Below are positions 8,295 to 17,764 of a DNA stretch of 64,000 nt, piece after piece. A program made the translations under genes and the position numbers. This DNA comes from Pycnococcus provasolii (Eukaryota; Chlorophyta; Pseudoscourfieldiophyceae; Pseudoscourfieldiales; Pycnococcaceae), in assembly GCA_938743325.2 (NCBI GenBank), contig OW568893.1, forward strand, positions 372,001 to 436,000. The letters run 5' to 3'. Position 1 is the stretch's first letter; each line of letters opens with the position of its first letter. Under the pieces are notes generated by a model. The model did not search any database and was not told where the DNA came from. It was given only the letters and a program-made list of their open reading frames with translations.

Positions 8295-10235
8295 ATGAAT
8301 ATCATGAAAGCTGCACAGAGTCACACGTGCATGGCTAGTACTACTCTTAGTAGCACGCATGCTTACACAATGTTCACAGGCACACAAGCCTTATGCGTGC
8401 TCGTGCTTGTACTCTGCTCTTACTCGGCGCAAGTCGACGCGAACTTGTGCGAATACAGGTACACGTACGGGAACGGAATCCTTGTCGCGATGATTCCGTG
8501 CAGACCACCACCGCCTCCTGTCCCGCCGACGTCGCCATTACCACCACCAACGCCGATATGCAAAGACCCGATACTCGAAATCGAACGGCCGTGCGACTCG
8601 CCGCCACCGCCGCCCTTACCGCCGCCCCCGCCGCCCAGTCCGCCGCCGCCGCCACCGCCCGTGCCAATGTGCAAGCTTGCTAACGAGCAGGAGAGGCCGT
8701 GCACACTCGTGCCGCCGAGCCCGCCACCACTACCACCAAGTCCACCACCGCCGAACTTTCCACCGCCTCCGAGCCCGCCACCAAGCCCAAAGCCGCCGCC
8801 ACCGAGCCCGCCGCCTTCGCTTCCACCGCCATCTCCACCACCGAGCCCGCCGCCTTCGCCTCCACCGCCGCCGCCGCCACCGCCACTGCCGCCGCCGTAT
8901 CTGCCGCCAAAGAGCCCGCCGCCGCCTCTCAGGCCGCCGTCGTCGCCACCACCACCGTCGCCGCCGCCTCCGCCGCGGCCGCCGCCGCCGGCACCACCGT
9001 CACCGCCGCCTCCAGTACCCACTCACCCTCCGCTGCCCCCGCTTGGTTACGCGTGGTCATCGTCGCACGGGAAAGTGGTGCTCGTATACGCGAATGTGCC
9101 GTTCAAAAATGGAACGACTGAATCGTTCGCGGCGGCATTCGCGGAGGCTGTTGCTTCCGCAACTAGGGATGTGTCAGGAACACAAGCAGACGGCGCTTCG
9201 AACGCGACGACGGCGAACCTTCCGCCGGCAACTCTGCTGGTATCCTCACAGGTGAAGGTCATGCGCGCTTCTCTGCGCGGCGTTGACTTTGCCGTTGCGT
9301 GCGCTGGCAGCAAGGACTGTGCCTCGATTGCGGAGCTCATCGCCAGCTCTGGCTACGCAGACGCCTTCAAGCTGCGTCTACAGCAAATTGGAGCGCTGCC
9401 TTTCGGAGTCACCATGGACCCTCTTTACGTGGACGCCACCGCGCGCGTTCTCGAGCCCGCTCCGCCACCTCCCATGATTTCTCCGCCGCAGCCGCCAAAC
9501 TTTTCGTCAAAGAAGAATGAAGTCTGGGGCGTTCCCACGTTTGCGGCGGTTATCGTCGCGTGCTTCATCGCAGTTGCTTTCTGCATGTCGTGCGCGCTTC
9601 TGATTGATTACAACCGTGAGCACGATGAGGTTCGAGAACTTTCGCTCGACGGCCCGCTGCAGACGGACTTGGAGGCGCTGGCGGACACGAACAAGAGCTC
9701 AGCGGTGATGGAGTGGATCTCGAAGGCAAAATTTAAGCGCGCCGTTGCCCCCAACTCTAAGCCCAAAGGGAATTCAAATTCAATCAGCCAAATGAGCGGA
9801 CATCCGGTGAATGCTCTCGCACTGCAGGCTATTGCAAAGAAGATGGAGATTGCGGCTGGATTGCCTTCCCCGCATATTGCTGGAGGAGGAATGCCTTCAC
9901 CAACCAGGCAGGTGGTGGTGATACCTTCCGATGCGAGGATCGGAAGGGAGCATCGGTGGGACGATTCGGCGGTGGATGCAGAAATGCTAGCTGTGGCAGC
10001 CAGTGACCGAGCTTATTCTCAACCTGGCGTGGTGGACGCGAAAGCGCTCGCACGCCGCGCCGAGGAATGCAGCGCGCCTGCGCAAATTGCAATCGCGGCA
10101 GCTGCGCAAACACAGTCTGGCGACGAGTTTGCCATACCGATCCCCACAGAGAGCAAGAAGGGACAACGGCGCAAGCATCTCACCGTGGAGGACATGGGTG
10201 ACTTGTCATCGAGCGATGAGGATGACAATTTATGA
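8295..10235 (+). CDS. Proline-rich (extensin/pherophorin-like) type I membrane glycoprotein
   Basis: 646 aa from the first ATG; in-frame ATGs at 8331 and 8370 would place the hydrophobic signal peptide (TQALCVLVLVLCSYSAQVDA) closer to the N terminus and are also plausible. After cleavage come three small Cys modules (for example ICKDPILEIERPC and MCKLANEQERPC) separated by long PPPPSPPP runs (about residues 70-250), typical of hydroxyproline-rich algal wall proteins. A folded domain of about 130 residues follows, with NGT and NATT glycosylation sites. A transmembrane helix (FAAVIVACFIAVAFCMSCALL) and a roughly 210-residue acidic cytoplasmic tail end the protein. A transmembrane form, rather than a soluble pherophorin, suggests an adhesion or wall-sensing role; that is inference. 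The proline run is a recombination-prone repeat. Confidence 0.8.
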   Translation: MNIMKAAQSHTCMASTTLSSTHAYTMFTGTQALCVLVLVLCSYSAQVDANLCEYRYTYGNGILVAMIPCRPPPPPVPPTSPLPPPTPICKDPILEIERPCDSPPPPPLPPPPPPSPPPPPPPVPMCKLANEQERPCTLVPPSPPPLPPSPPPPNFPPPPSPPPSPKPPPPSPPPSLPPPSPPPSPPPSPPPPPPPPPLPPPYLPPKSPPPPLRPPSSPPPPSPPPPPRPPPPAPPSPPPPVPTHPPLPPLGYAWSSSHGKVVLVYANVPFKNGTTESFAAAFAEAVASATRDVSGTQADGASNATTANLPPATLLVSSQVKVMRASLRGVDFAVACAGSKDCASIAELIASSGYADAFKLRLQQIGALPFGVTMDPLYVDATARVLEPAPPPPMISPPQPPNFSSKKNEVWGVPTFAAVIVACFIAVAFCMSCALLIDYNREHDEVRELSLDGPLQTDLEALADTNKSSAVMEWISKAKFKRAVAPNSKPKGNSNSISQMSGHPVNALALQAIAKKMEIAAGLPSPHIAGGGMPSPTRQVVVIPSDARIGREHRWDDSAVDAEMLAVAASDRAYSQPGVVDAKALARRAEECSAPAQIAIAAAAQTQSGDEFAIPIPTESKKGQRRKHLTVEDMGDLSSSDEDDNL

Positions 10236-10614
10236 CATTACATTGTTGAGGACGACGACGAGTAACTTTTCCCTGAAAAACAACCGTTTTCATGATGTCG
10301 TAACCGCATGCCACGGCGGAACCACGACCCTGCCTGGGACCTAGGTTCATGCTCTGCTTCTTCTTCCTCTTCGGACTTCTTCGGCGTATGCGGGTGAGGC
10401 GTGCTCGGCGTGCTCGGCGGCGGCGGTATCCCCCTTGGCGTCGTCTTTTGCCTCTTTTTCGGCGGCGTTGGCGCAACAGGGCCGTTTCGGGAGCGTTTTG
10501 CGTGAAATTTTGGCAGCTTGCGTCGCGGCGCGCGTCAAGGGTTTCTAATGGGTTGTCGTAACGCGGCATGGCGATAGCGCAGTGCGCGGGTGGGTACACG
10601 CGTGTCATGGCGCT

Positions 10615-10702
10615 CTAAGCTCCCTGTAAACGTCCGCCTGCCTCCGCAGTGCTTTCCCGTATGTCTGGTCCAGCGCCGCGGCGAGCGCCGAAGAGGTTTT
10701 AC
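10615..10702 (-). pseudogene. Duplicated fragment of the TPR/DnaJ gene
   Basis: This stretch aligns with 11674-11752, inside the adjacent TPR/DnaJ gene and in the same orientation. Read on the minus strand it gives ALAAALDQTYGKALRRQADV against the parent's AASLDQTYGKPWRRMADV, then YREL against YKEL. Similarity stops abruptly on both sides and no J domain or other TPR is present here. It is a small partial duplication, not a working gene. Confidence 0.75.
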
Positions 10703-10775
10703 GTACTTCTGGTCGTAGTCCAATCTAGTAGCCCTAGGGGCTAGGGGGTGGGTCATGACGTTCGTCACATACCTC

Positions 10776-10850
10776 ATTATTGAGTGGGCGGGCTCGAGGC
10801 GATACCATAGGTAGTAGACTAGCATCGTTTGGAGACCCCCGAGACCTCCC
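10776..10850 (-). repeat. Dispersed repeat B, copy 2 (inverted)
   Basis: On the minus strand this segment resembles 3093-3170, giving TMLVYYLWYRLEP where copy 1 gives TMLVYRLWYRRES. Confidence 0.6.
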
Positions 10851-11151
10851 CACGCGAAGCGCGCGTGGGGAATGTGCGCCGCCATTGCATTCTAAGTCGA
10901 CCGGGTGCGAAGAGCGGGATCCCAGTTTTTCCTCACCCCATCCTCGACAATGGGGGGCTATTCAGCGACGGATCCCGGTTTGAGGGAAAAAAGAATAAAG
11001 AGGCCCCCCTGACGATGATGACTTCGCTGTTGCTTTTGTGAATCAATTGATTGACAAGTGTTCACAATGGCAGGTGGTGATGATGTCGCGTTGCTGATAA
11101 AGAGGGTGTGGGATCGGCGCATGAAAATGTCATTGTTGATAATATTATTAC

Positions 11152-14100
11152 TCAATAAAAATTATAATAGGAGTAATGATGTCGCCTGCGTCTCGATCGA
11201 CGCAGCTCGAGACGCAGGCTGTCGTACTCTACTCTTTTACAGGACAACGCCTCCGACGCAGTCTTTATCAAGCGAAATCCGCGCTCGCAGATGGCGAGTG
11301 CGATCTGCGGGGCGGCTGCGATTGCTTCATCAGCATCGCGGCTCCAAACGATAGCGCGCAACACTGCCGCGGTGTTGCGTGCAGCCTTGTCAGGGTGGCA
11401 TCGCAGGGCAAGGCGGTGATATGCCTTCCTCACCTCGCTTTCGGTAGCGTCTGTGCCAACGCCAAGCACGGCGAGCAGGTCTGCGCCCTGCTCGCCGTCC
11501 GTGAGCCCCAGGCTCGCCGCCAGGTCGGCGGCTCGGCGCGGCGGCAGCGCCGCCTCCTCCGCCTCCCGGCGCGCATCCACCAGCTCCACGGCCGCCTCCT
11601 CGAGCGCCACCTCCTCCGTCTCCTCGAGCGTCTCGAGCAGGCGCTCCAGCGCCTCCACGCGCAGCGCAGGGAGCCGAAGCTCCTTGTAAACGTCCGCCAT
11701 CCTCCTCCACGGCTTTCCGTACGTCTGATCGAGCGACGCGGCGAGCGCCGCGTCGCGAAGTGCGCCGAAGCGATCCATTGTCGCGTGGCAGACAGCCGCG
11801 CGGTTGCAGAGCAACCGCGCGGCTACGCTCGCGGGCACCGGAAACCTGCCTTGCTTTTCTAAGCACGACGTGTACGACGCGAGAGCTTGTGCGTGGCTCT
11901 GCGCGCGGAAGGCGGCGTTGCCCTGCTCCCTGCCCTGCTGCAATCTGCAGCACTCCTCCGCCAGCGCCGAAAAAAAGGTGGTGCCGCACCTCCTGCTCGC
12001 ACGCTCGAGTGCTGGATCGCGTGCAGCGACACTGCACTCGTCGAGCTGGCCGAGCAGGTAGGCGCTGATGGCGTGGAATCCCGAACGCCAGACGGATGGA
12101 ACGTGCTTCGGAATCGCCTCCCGCGCGGCGTCCATCGGGTCGAAGACGCCCGTGGCACCACGGCCGATGACCACGGGCGGCGACGCTCGCAGAGCCGTCC
12201 TGTATTCCACCCCGCCGCTGTTGGGCGTGGCGACGAGCTTCGCAGCCTCGGCGTGCTGTCGAAGCAGCAGAGCCGCCTGCACCTTGCCCACAAGCACGCG
12301 CTCGGCTGCGGGAGCAGCTGATGCTGCCGACGATAGCAGCTCGTCAGCCTCAATCGCGCGCGCCTCGAGGTCGTCGCGCGTCAAGGGTGGCTGCACCACC
12401 TCTTCCTCCTCCTCTGCATCATCATCACCTGACCTTGCCGCCTCTTCCGCTGCGGCAGCCTTTCGCATCCACGCGAAGCCGAGAGCGAGCACATCGCCCG
12501 ACTCGTGCTCGACAACGCCGCTGGCGAGCGCTTTCGCGCACGTGGCCAGGATCGCCTCTGCGCGCGTTATGGCGGCATCTGCCGCCCCCGCGGCGACGGC
12601 ACGCTGGCGCGCCTCAGCTCGTACCCATGCAGCCCCCTCGTCGTCAGAAGATTGCACGCTCTGGAGAAGAGGCCGAAGCATCGCCTCAGCCGCGACGAAC
12701 GCTCCTAGCTGCTGGAGGCACGATGCAAGCCTCATGCGTGCTCTCACGGCGGTGTCGTCCAGTGCCAGAGCGCGCACGCAGTCGCCAAGCGCCTCGACGG
12801 GCGAAGACAGCATGAGCCGAGCCGCCGCGCGGTTGCCCAGGTAGATTGCCGCCGTCGCACGCTCGACGCCGTCGGCATCGCTGCCGAGGCTTCGTAGCGC
12901 GTCCGAGTACAATCTCTCCGCAGCGCGCCAGTCTCCCGCTCGATACGCTTCATTGCCGCGGCGATGCTTGTCCGCAGCATCCTCAACATTTGAACTGCTT
13001 GTCTTGAATGGCGACATGGAAGGGCGTGCTGATCGCGGCGGTGACGTGGTGGTGAAGGAAAGAGGAGAAGGTGACGTGTCGTCGTCACGTGCATTCGGCC
13101 TGAGCGCACGACGGAATCCTCTTCGAATGGTGTTCGGAGACTGCTCTGGCTCTGCAGAAGGCTGCGTGCCATTCGTAGCCTCCACCTCTTTCATCAGCGG
13201 GCTAAGGTCCACCTCGCCAATGCGCAGGCCGTTTGGGCTAGCGTTTTCTCCCTCGCGCAGTGATGTCGTCGCCGTCCTTCGCGCGGAAGCGGACCGTCTG
13301 CTGCTTGACTTGGCAGTATGCCGCCTTCGCGCGGACGTTGTTGCTTGCGGTGCTGGTGTCGTTGTGGACACGTTGGGTTGGAAGAAGAGGTCTGCCGCCA
13401 CGCCGATTGCGGGCGAGTCGTTGGATGCGTCGGTGGTGGTGGTGGTGGTGGCTGCGGCTGCTGCGGCTGCTCTGAGCGGCGCCGCCTGCTCCCAAGCCCT
13501 CGCTGAAAAAGGCGTCGGTTGATGATGTGGCGTGGTGTCGGCGGTGGCGCTGGGTGGTGCAGGCGTTGCTTCCGCATCCTCGAATATTTTTTGCGTCCAC
13601 CGCTCGACCCACTGCTCGACACCCTCGTGCGTTTTGGGCACGCCGGTATGCCACGCATGTGGTGGTGGTTGTGGTGATTGTGGTGGTGGTGGTGGTGATT
13701 GTGGTGGTGTGGCGTTTGTCGTGGTTGTCGGTCCAAAGGCTGCGGGCATCACGGGTGGAACGAACGGCGGCGAGGCTGGCGCGGTAGTAGGTGTGTGGCT
13801 TGCAACTTTGACGGGCGATACTCCGTGCTGCTGCGTTCTCCTTCTCCTGTGTATTTTGCGTCCTGACGGCGACGTGAATGCGCGTGATGCAGATCCCAAC
13901 CCACCACTTCCTTGCTCCTTCGTCGTTGTCGCCGTGCCTGGCACAAACAACAAACTGGCAGCAGGAGTGTGCGCATCATCATGATTATTAAGAGTACCAC
14001 CAAAGTAAGCGGCTTCCAAAGAAGAAGGCTGCAAAGGCTGCTGCTGCGTATGCTGCTGCAGATTCACTCCGGGGTTCATTCTAGGATGAGGATGCTTGAA

Positions 14101-14166
14101 AGAAAAAGAAACATCCACGTCCACGTGCACGTCGACGAACGAAGGGTCCCAAGAAGGCGCGGGCAT
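11152..14166 (-). CDS. TPR- and J-domain co-chaperone (DNAJC7/TPR2-like)
   Basis: 1004 aa from the ATG at 14166 (MPAPSWDPSF); an upstream in-frame TTG extension is ignored. The first roughly 400 residues are disordered (His-, Pro-, Thr-rich with low-complexity GGT/GTG codon runs). TPR-type helices follow: KHRRGNEAYRAGDWRAAERL, a pair with YLGNRAAARLML, and later EQGNAAFRAQSHAQALASYT with LLCNRAAVCHATMDRFGALR. Near the C terminus is a J domain (LLAVLGVGTDATESEVRKAY, then CHPDKAA with the essential HPD). TPR followed by J is the DNAJC7/TPR2 arrangement, which hands clients between HSP70 and HSP90 in the cytosol. The J domain appears to carry an insertion or divergence after HPDK. A GDDDAEEEEE acidic linker lies between the two TPR blocks. 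Short stretches of this gene recur in both flanks. Confidence 0.85.
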   Translation of the reverse strand: MPAPSWDPSFVDVHVDVDVSFSFKHPHPRMNPGVNLQQHTQQQPLQPSSLEAAYFGGTLNNHDDAHTPAASLLFVPGTATTTKEQGSGGLGSASRAFTSPSGRKIHRRRRTQQHGVSPVKVASHTPTTAPASPPFVPPVMPAAFGPTTTTNATPPQSPPPPPQSPQPPPHAWHTGVPKTHEGVEQWVERWTQKIFEDAEATPAPPSATADTTPHHQPTPFSARAWEQAAPLRAAAAAAATTTTTTDASNDSPAIGVAADLFFQPNVSTTTPAPQATTSARRRHTAKSSSRRSASARRTATTSLREGENASPNGLRIGEVDLSPLMKEVEATNGTQPSAEPEQSPNTIRRGFRRALRPNARDDDTSPSPLSFTTTSPPRSARPSMSPFKTSSSNVEDAADKHRRGNEAYRAGDWRAAERLYSDALRSLGSDADGVERATAAIYLGNRAAARLMLSSPVEALGDCVRALALDDTAVRARMRLASCLQQLGAFVAAEAMLRPLLQSVQSSDDEGAAWVRAEARQRAVAAGAADAAITRAEAILATCAKALASGVVEHESGDVLALGFAWMRKAAAAEEAARSGDDDAEEEEEVVQPPLTRDDLEARAIEADELLSSAASAAPAAERVLVGKVQAALLLRQHAEAAKLVATPNSGGVEYRTALRASPPVVIGRGATGVFDPMDAAREAIPKHVPSVWRSGFHAISAYLLGQLDECSVAARDPALERASRRCGTTFFSALAEECCRLQQGREQGNAAFRAQSHAQALASYTSCLEKQGRFPVPASVAARLLCNRAAVCHATMDRFGALRDAALAASLDQTYGKPWRRMADVYKELRLPALRVEALERLLETLEETEEVALEEAAVELVDARREAEEAALPPRRAADLAASLGLTDGEQGADLLAVLGVGTDATESEVRKAYHRLALRCHPDKAARNTAAVLRAIVWSRDADEAIAAAPQIALAICERGFRLIKTASEALSCKRVEYDSLRLELRRSRRRRHHYSYYNFY

Positions 14167-14724
14167 GGCGACGTGCACCTGCACCAAGAAAAGTGAATTG
14201 AGACGGTGGAGGGAGAGAAAGCAGTTTGAACAAGACGCGTGCCACCTGCCCCTTATGCTATTTCGTTTAAGGGAGGATCCCCAAGTAAGAAGTAGTGAGG
14301 AATGGGTAAAGACTAAAGACTTCCGCTGTCTGGCAGTCTGGTGGGGAATTCAGGTGGGGAATTCTGGTGGGGAATTCAGGTGGGAAAAAGCAGGGGGGGG
14401 GAGGACTGCGTTCATGTGCGTTCGACCTACGGAGGATCCCCATTTTGCCTCCTTTTCCTACTGGATTTTCCTACTTCGAATCCATTTTTACCGGAGCTGT
14501 TGTCCATGTGAGTCGACCTACGGGGGATCCCCCCCTTATACTCTTTTTAGACTGGTGCCTTGGGGGTGGGGTGCCCGTTTTCCCCTTCTTATTTCTCCCT
14601 AATAAAAAGTAGTTATTTTGTGGGGCACTTCCGGCTCCTTTTTTTTTTCACTTTTTTCCCATCCCAAGGATTGTTGCGCCGTTAAAGTAAAATATCACAA
14701 TATCAGCATCCTTTTGGCGTGATT
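14167..14724. other. Intergenic region with G-rich and GGATCC repeats
   Basis: Between the divergent TPR/DnaJ and bestrophin genes. A 14-15-bp unit (GTGGGGAATTC plus spacer) repeats about three times at 14340-14387. The pair 14413-14441 and 14507-14536 are imperfect copies of TCGACCTACGG-GGATCCCC. Short ORFs here are low-complexity only. Confidence 0.55.
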
Positions 14725-16176
14725 ATGATGTTGAAGATGATGACGGCGCGTGCTCATCATTCTCATTCTCATCATTCTCGTTCTCATCAGCCTTCTCGTT
14801 CTCGTTCTCTTAAGTATTCTACCTATAATCAGGTGGTTCGTATTAACTCCTTCTGTTTAAGAAGATCAGTTGGTCCCTCTGGGGGTGGCGGTACTTTAAA
14901 TAGGACGAAATGGATGTGCACGTCGTCGTCATCCTCGTCGTCGTCAGCATCATCACCTGACCTTGCCGCCTCTTCCGCATCAGGGTCAGACGCAGACGCA
15001 GATGATGCAGATGCTCTGCCAGAAGTCTTCAGTCCACTTCAACATTCCAAACATACGTCGCTGTTCGTCTCACTGGACGAACGAACAGACGCCGCGAAGG
15101 CGGGAGGGGGACGGGGAGTTGGCACGGGACGCGAGGGGGATGGACCGCGCATTGACAAAATTAACAGCGTTCGGGCGGAACTTCTGCGCGCTGACCCGGG
15201 ACTGAACCAAAGCCTCATCAGCAGTGGAACGACCATCTCGCAGCTATTCACGCAGGACAAGTGGGAAAACCACAGAAGCGTGCGGCGCTACTGGACTGCT
15301 CTCAGAGACATCGCCGGCTCCACCGTCTTCCGTCGCGTCACGCCGCCTTGCTTGCTCGCGGCGTTCTGGGCGGCGTGCTGCTGCGCCCTCGGGCTAGCCG
15401 CACCCGCGACGCCACTCACGCTCACCGGACACGCCATCGCTCTACTGCTGGTGTTTCGCACAAATCAAGCGTACGCGCGCTTCCACGAAGGTCGAGCGCT
15501 GTGGGGGCAACTCGTGGCATCGAGCCGTGACGTCGCGCGTCTTACGGGAGCTTTCGCGTCCGTGAGTTCTCAAGCGACGCGCGACGAAGCTGCGGGACTC
15601 CTGCGACTCGTCGACGCGTACGCATGGGTGATGAAGGGACACCTACGCGGCGGACGCACACGCGAGGATCCGAACGACCCGAGCGCTTATCGCGACGACC
15701 CTGCTCCGTTCGTGCGTACTGTTCTAGCACCCGACGAGGCTGACAGCGTGCTCCTTGCAACGAACAAGCCGCTTCATGTGACGCTGCTCATGACGGACTG
15801 CGTCCGGAACATGGGCGGCGATGTTCCCGTTGAGACGCGGCAAACGCTTCTAGACGCCGTGAAGGAGTTGGCGCGCATATGTGGCGGCTGCGAGCGTTTG
15901 CTGAGCACACCCATTCCACTCAGCTACACGAGGCACACCGGGCGAGCGCTGATGATCTGGCTGCTTTGCGTGCCAGCTGCGCTGCAAGCGCACATGGGCT
16001 GGCTCACGGTACCCGTCGTCTTTGTCATGTCGTACCTGCTCATCGGCATCGACGAGATTGGCGTTCAGATTGAGGAGCCGTTCGCGATTCTGCCGCTTCG
16101 GCCGTTGTGCGACACGATCCGGCGCGACGTTCGTCTGGTGGCAGAGCACTACGGCTTGCGCGACCGCCTGCTGTAA
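14725..16176 (+). CDS. Bestrophin-family anion channel
   Basis: 483 aa from ATG at 14725. Residues about 1-140 are low complexity (His/Ser, then Ser/Asp), possibly including an organelle-targeting segment. The bestrophin domain begins near SVRRYWTALRDIAGSTVFRR and includes hydrophobic helices (LLAAFWAACCCALGLAA; LTGHAIALLLVFRTNQAYAR), the conserved FRTNQAYARFHEGRALWG block, and the C-terminal PLSYTRHTGRALMIWLLCVP with YLLIGIDEIGVQIEEPFAIL and PLRPLCDTI. These are typical of plant/algal/bacterial bestrophins, which conduct chloride or bicarbonate; in algae several sit in thylakoids and feed the carbon-concentrating mechanism. Plastid location here is inference. The N-terminal Ser/Asp-rich region contains 31 bp identical to a stretch of the neighbouring TPR/DnaJ gene, read from the opposite strand. 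Confidence 0.85.
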   Translation: MMLKMMTARAHHSHSHHSRSHQPSRSRSLKYSTYNQVVRINSFCLRRSVGPSGGGGTLNRTKWMCTSSSSSSSSASSPDLAASSASGSDADADDADALPEVFSPLQHSKHTSLFVSLDERTDAAKAGGGRGVGTGREGDGPRIDKINSVRAELLRADPGLNQSLISSGTTISQLFTQDKWENHRSVRRYWTALRDIAGSTVFRRVTPPCLLAAFWAACCCALGLAAPATPLTLTGHAIALLLVFRTNQAYARFHEGRALWGQLVASSRDVARLTGAFASVSSQATRDEAAGLLRLVDAYAWVMKGHLRGGRTREDPNDPSAYRDDPAPFVRTVLAPDEADSVLLATNKPLHVTLLMTDCVRNMGGDVPVETRQTLLDAVKELARICGGCERLLSTPIPLSYTRHTGRALMIWLLCVPAALQAHMGWLTVPVVFVMSYLLIGIDEIGVQIEEPFAILPLRPLCDTIRRDVRLVAEHYGLRDRLL

Positions 16177-16377
16177 ATTTTTTTAAGTTAAATATGACAA
16201 GGGAAACCGATATGATCCCCGGGATTTTCACCATCGCCATGTAACTCAAACAAACCCCGATTTATTTTAATTTTATTCTCGGACCCCCTGGGATCCAGAA
16301 AATCGACAGATCTGTTTTTTTCTTGGCGCACGTGTTGATCACATCCCTTCATTCCTCTGTCGCGTCGCTGCCGAATA

Positions 16378-17523
16378 ATGCCTGCGATGTCTCCTTTGGG
16401 AAGCAACCATCACAAGCTAGCTGCCGCTGCAGTGGAGAAAACTGACGACGAGAAGAAGCATCTGCTTCCAATCGGCGCGCTTCCCTTCCCGGATGCCTTT
16501 GTGAAGTATGACGGTGACGAGGGCATCCTCAGCGAGACGATTGCGCTTCCGTTTGCGGGCAATAGGCCACCCAGCAAACTTGGAGGCGCACCATCACGCA
16601 CGCCGACGCCACTCGCCTCGCGCATTGACGTCGTCGTCACGTACTTCGCCTCCGGCTTCCTGTTCGGGCCCAGAGGAACCACATTTCAGACCGTGCTTGC
16701 CAAGTGCAACCTCTTCCCGTATGTGAGGGGCGATGAGTACAAGATTGGAAGCGGATATCAGAACGCTTCGCAGCAGCCGAGTCCTGGATACCGCAAGCCG
16801 CACCGCCTCTTCGAGGTGGGAGAACGTGCCGCACCGAAGATTCTCGGGTACCTGCGATGCATCATCCAAGTGTACCGCCGTCTCGTCTATCTACAGCTCA
16901 CCAGCTCTGACGCCACAGCGTGCGACGCGCTCGTGAAGATCAAGGGCCGACCTGTGCCATTCGCCACGTTCTTGAACATCGTCAACTCGAATGCAGAGAC
17001 TGCAATCCTTCCCGTTGAGACACTTGCTCTGGCGGAGTCGCGTCTTCAGACGCATCACCTATCGGAGAGAAATCGGCACGTCATCCGCATCTTGCAGGCG
17101 CTGGCGGATATCAAGTTTACGTACATGCCACCTCTTGCGACGAAGGTTTTCGACAGCAGCAGCGGTGCTGCTCTTGCTGCTGGCAGCAATAACAACAATC
17201 ATCAACAAACTGCTTGGTCGTCATTTGCTGGTCTCTCGGCTTATCATCAGAACATGTCGTCACATGCACATTTGGCTGAAAGATTCATCGAGACGATTGC
17301 TGTTGCGAATGGAGGTGACTTTAAGAAGAAGAGCATTAATCCACCGCAATTGTGCAACTGGCGTTGGCTATTGCGGCTATTGCTCTACATGTTCTTAAGG
17401 TGCCGGCTGGTTTTTCAACGATTCGAAAGATCATTTCGACAACAATCTATTGTCGTCGTGATTCTGGTCGGGATTATCGTGTTGTTTATGTTGTTTGGTC
17501 GCCACGCACTGTATCCAACATGA
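16378..17523 (+). CDS. Tail-anchored protein of unknown function
   Basis: 381 aa, one exon, ATG in MPAMSPLGSNHHK. I do not recognise a family. A conserved-looking central part (about 80-255) has RIDVVVTYFASGFLFGPRGT, VLAKCNLFPYVRGDEYKIGS and a helical YLRCIIQVYRRLVYLQLTSS. Then a linker rich in Gly/Ala/Asn. The C terminus has basic residues followed by a single hydrophobic helix (SIVVVILVGIIVLFMLFGRH) and only six further residues, the arrangement of tail-anchored proteins of the ER, mitochondria or plastid envelope. No N-terminal signal is apparent. Function unknown. Confidence 0.65.
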   Translation: MPAMSPLGSNHHKLAAAAVEKTDDEKKHLLPIGALPFPDAFVKYDGDEGILSETIALPFAGNRPPSKLGGAPSRTPTPLASRIDVVVTYFASGFLFGPRGTTFQTVLAKCNLFPYVRGDEYKIGSGYQNASQQPSPGYRKPHRLFEVGERAAPKILGYLRCIIQVYRRLVYLQLTSSDATACDALVKIKGRPVPFATFLNIVNSNAETAILPVETLALAESRLQTHHLSERNRHVIRILQALADIKFTYMPPLATKVFDSSSGAALAAGSNNNNHQQTAWSSFAGLSAYHQNMSSHAHLAERFIETIAVANGGDFKKKSINPPQLCNWRWLLRLLLYMFLRCRLVFQRFERSFRQQSIVVVILVGIIVLFMLFGRHALYPT

Positions 17524-17764
17524 AAATATCGGACTTCCTCCTCCTAAACCCCCAACCAAAACCACCCTCTTTTCCAGACAGAAGAAGATTTATTTGGCAA
17601 TCGCCGGCTGCCGGGGATCCGCCGTAGAATGATCCTTTGGTTTCGTTTTATTAGCTTCCCATCAGCCCATCTTCCGTCCGTGACGCTTCCGTTTTTTTTT
17701 CCGTGTTTCATCACATCATCCCGATAATTTCCCCCTCCATTTATTTCTGCCATTGATTGATTGA

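Larger units (their letters stand above)
10236..11151. other. Intergenic region containing relics
   Basis: No intact gene is supported. It holds a fragment related to the neighbouring TPR/DnaJ gene (10615-10702), an inverted copy of dispersed repeat B (about 10776-10850) and two GGATCCC words near 10916 and 10968. AT-rich sequence lies at 11130-11170, at the 3' end of the TPR/DnaJ gene. Confidence 0.55.

Noticed and set aside
8420-9022. Antisense glycine-rich ORF opposite the proline-rich gene
   Set aside because: It is the mirror of the CCN/CCG proline codons; the plus-strand frame has a signal peptide, Cys modules and a membrane helix.
10180-10608. 142-aa minus-strand ORF downstream of the proline-rich gene
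   Set aside because: Arg/Lys/Ala-rich low complexity with no domain; it overlaps the 3' end of the upstream gene on the other strand.
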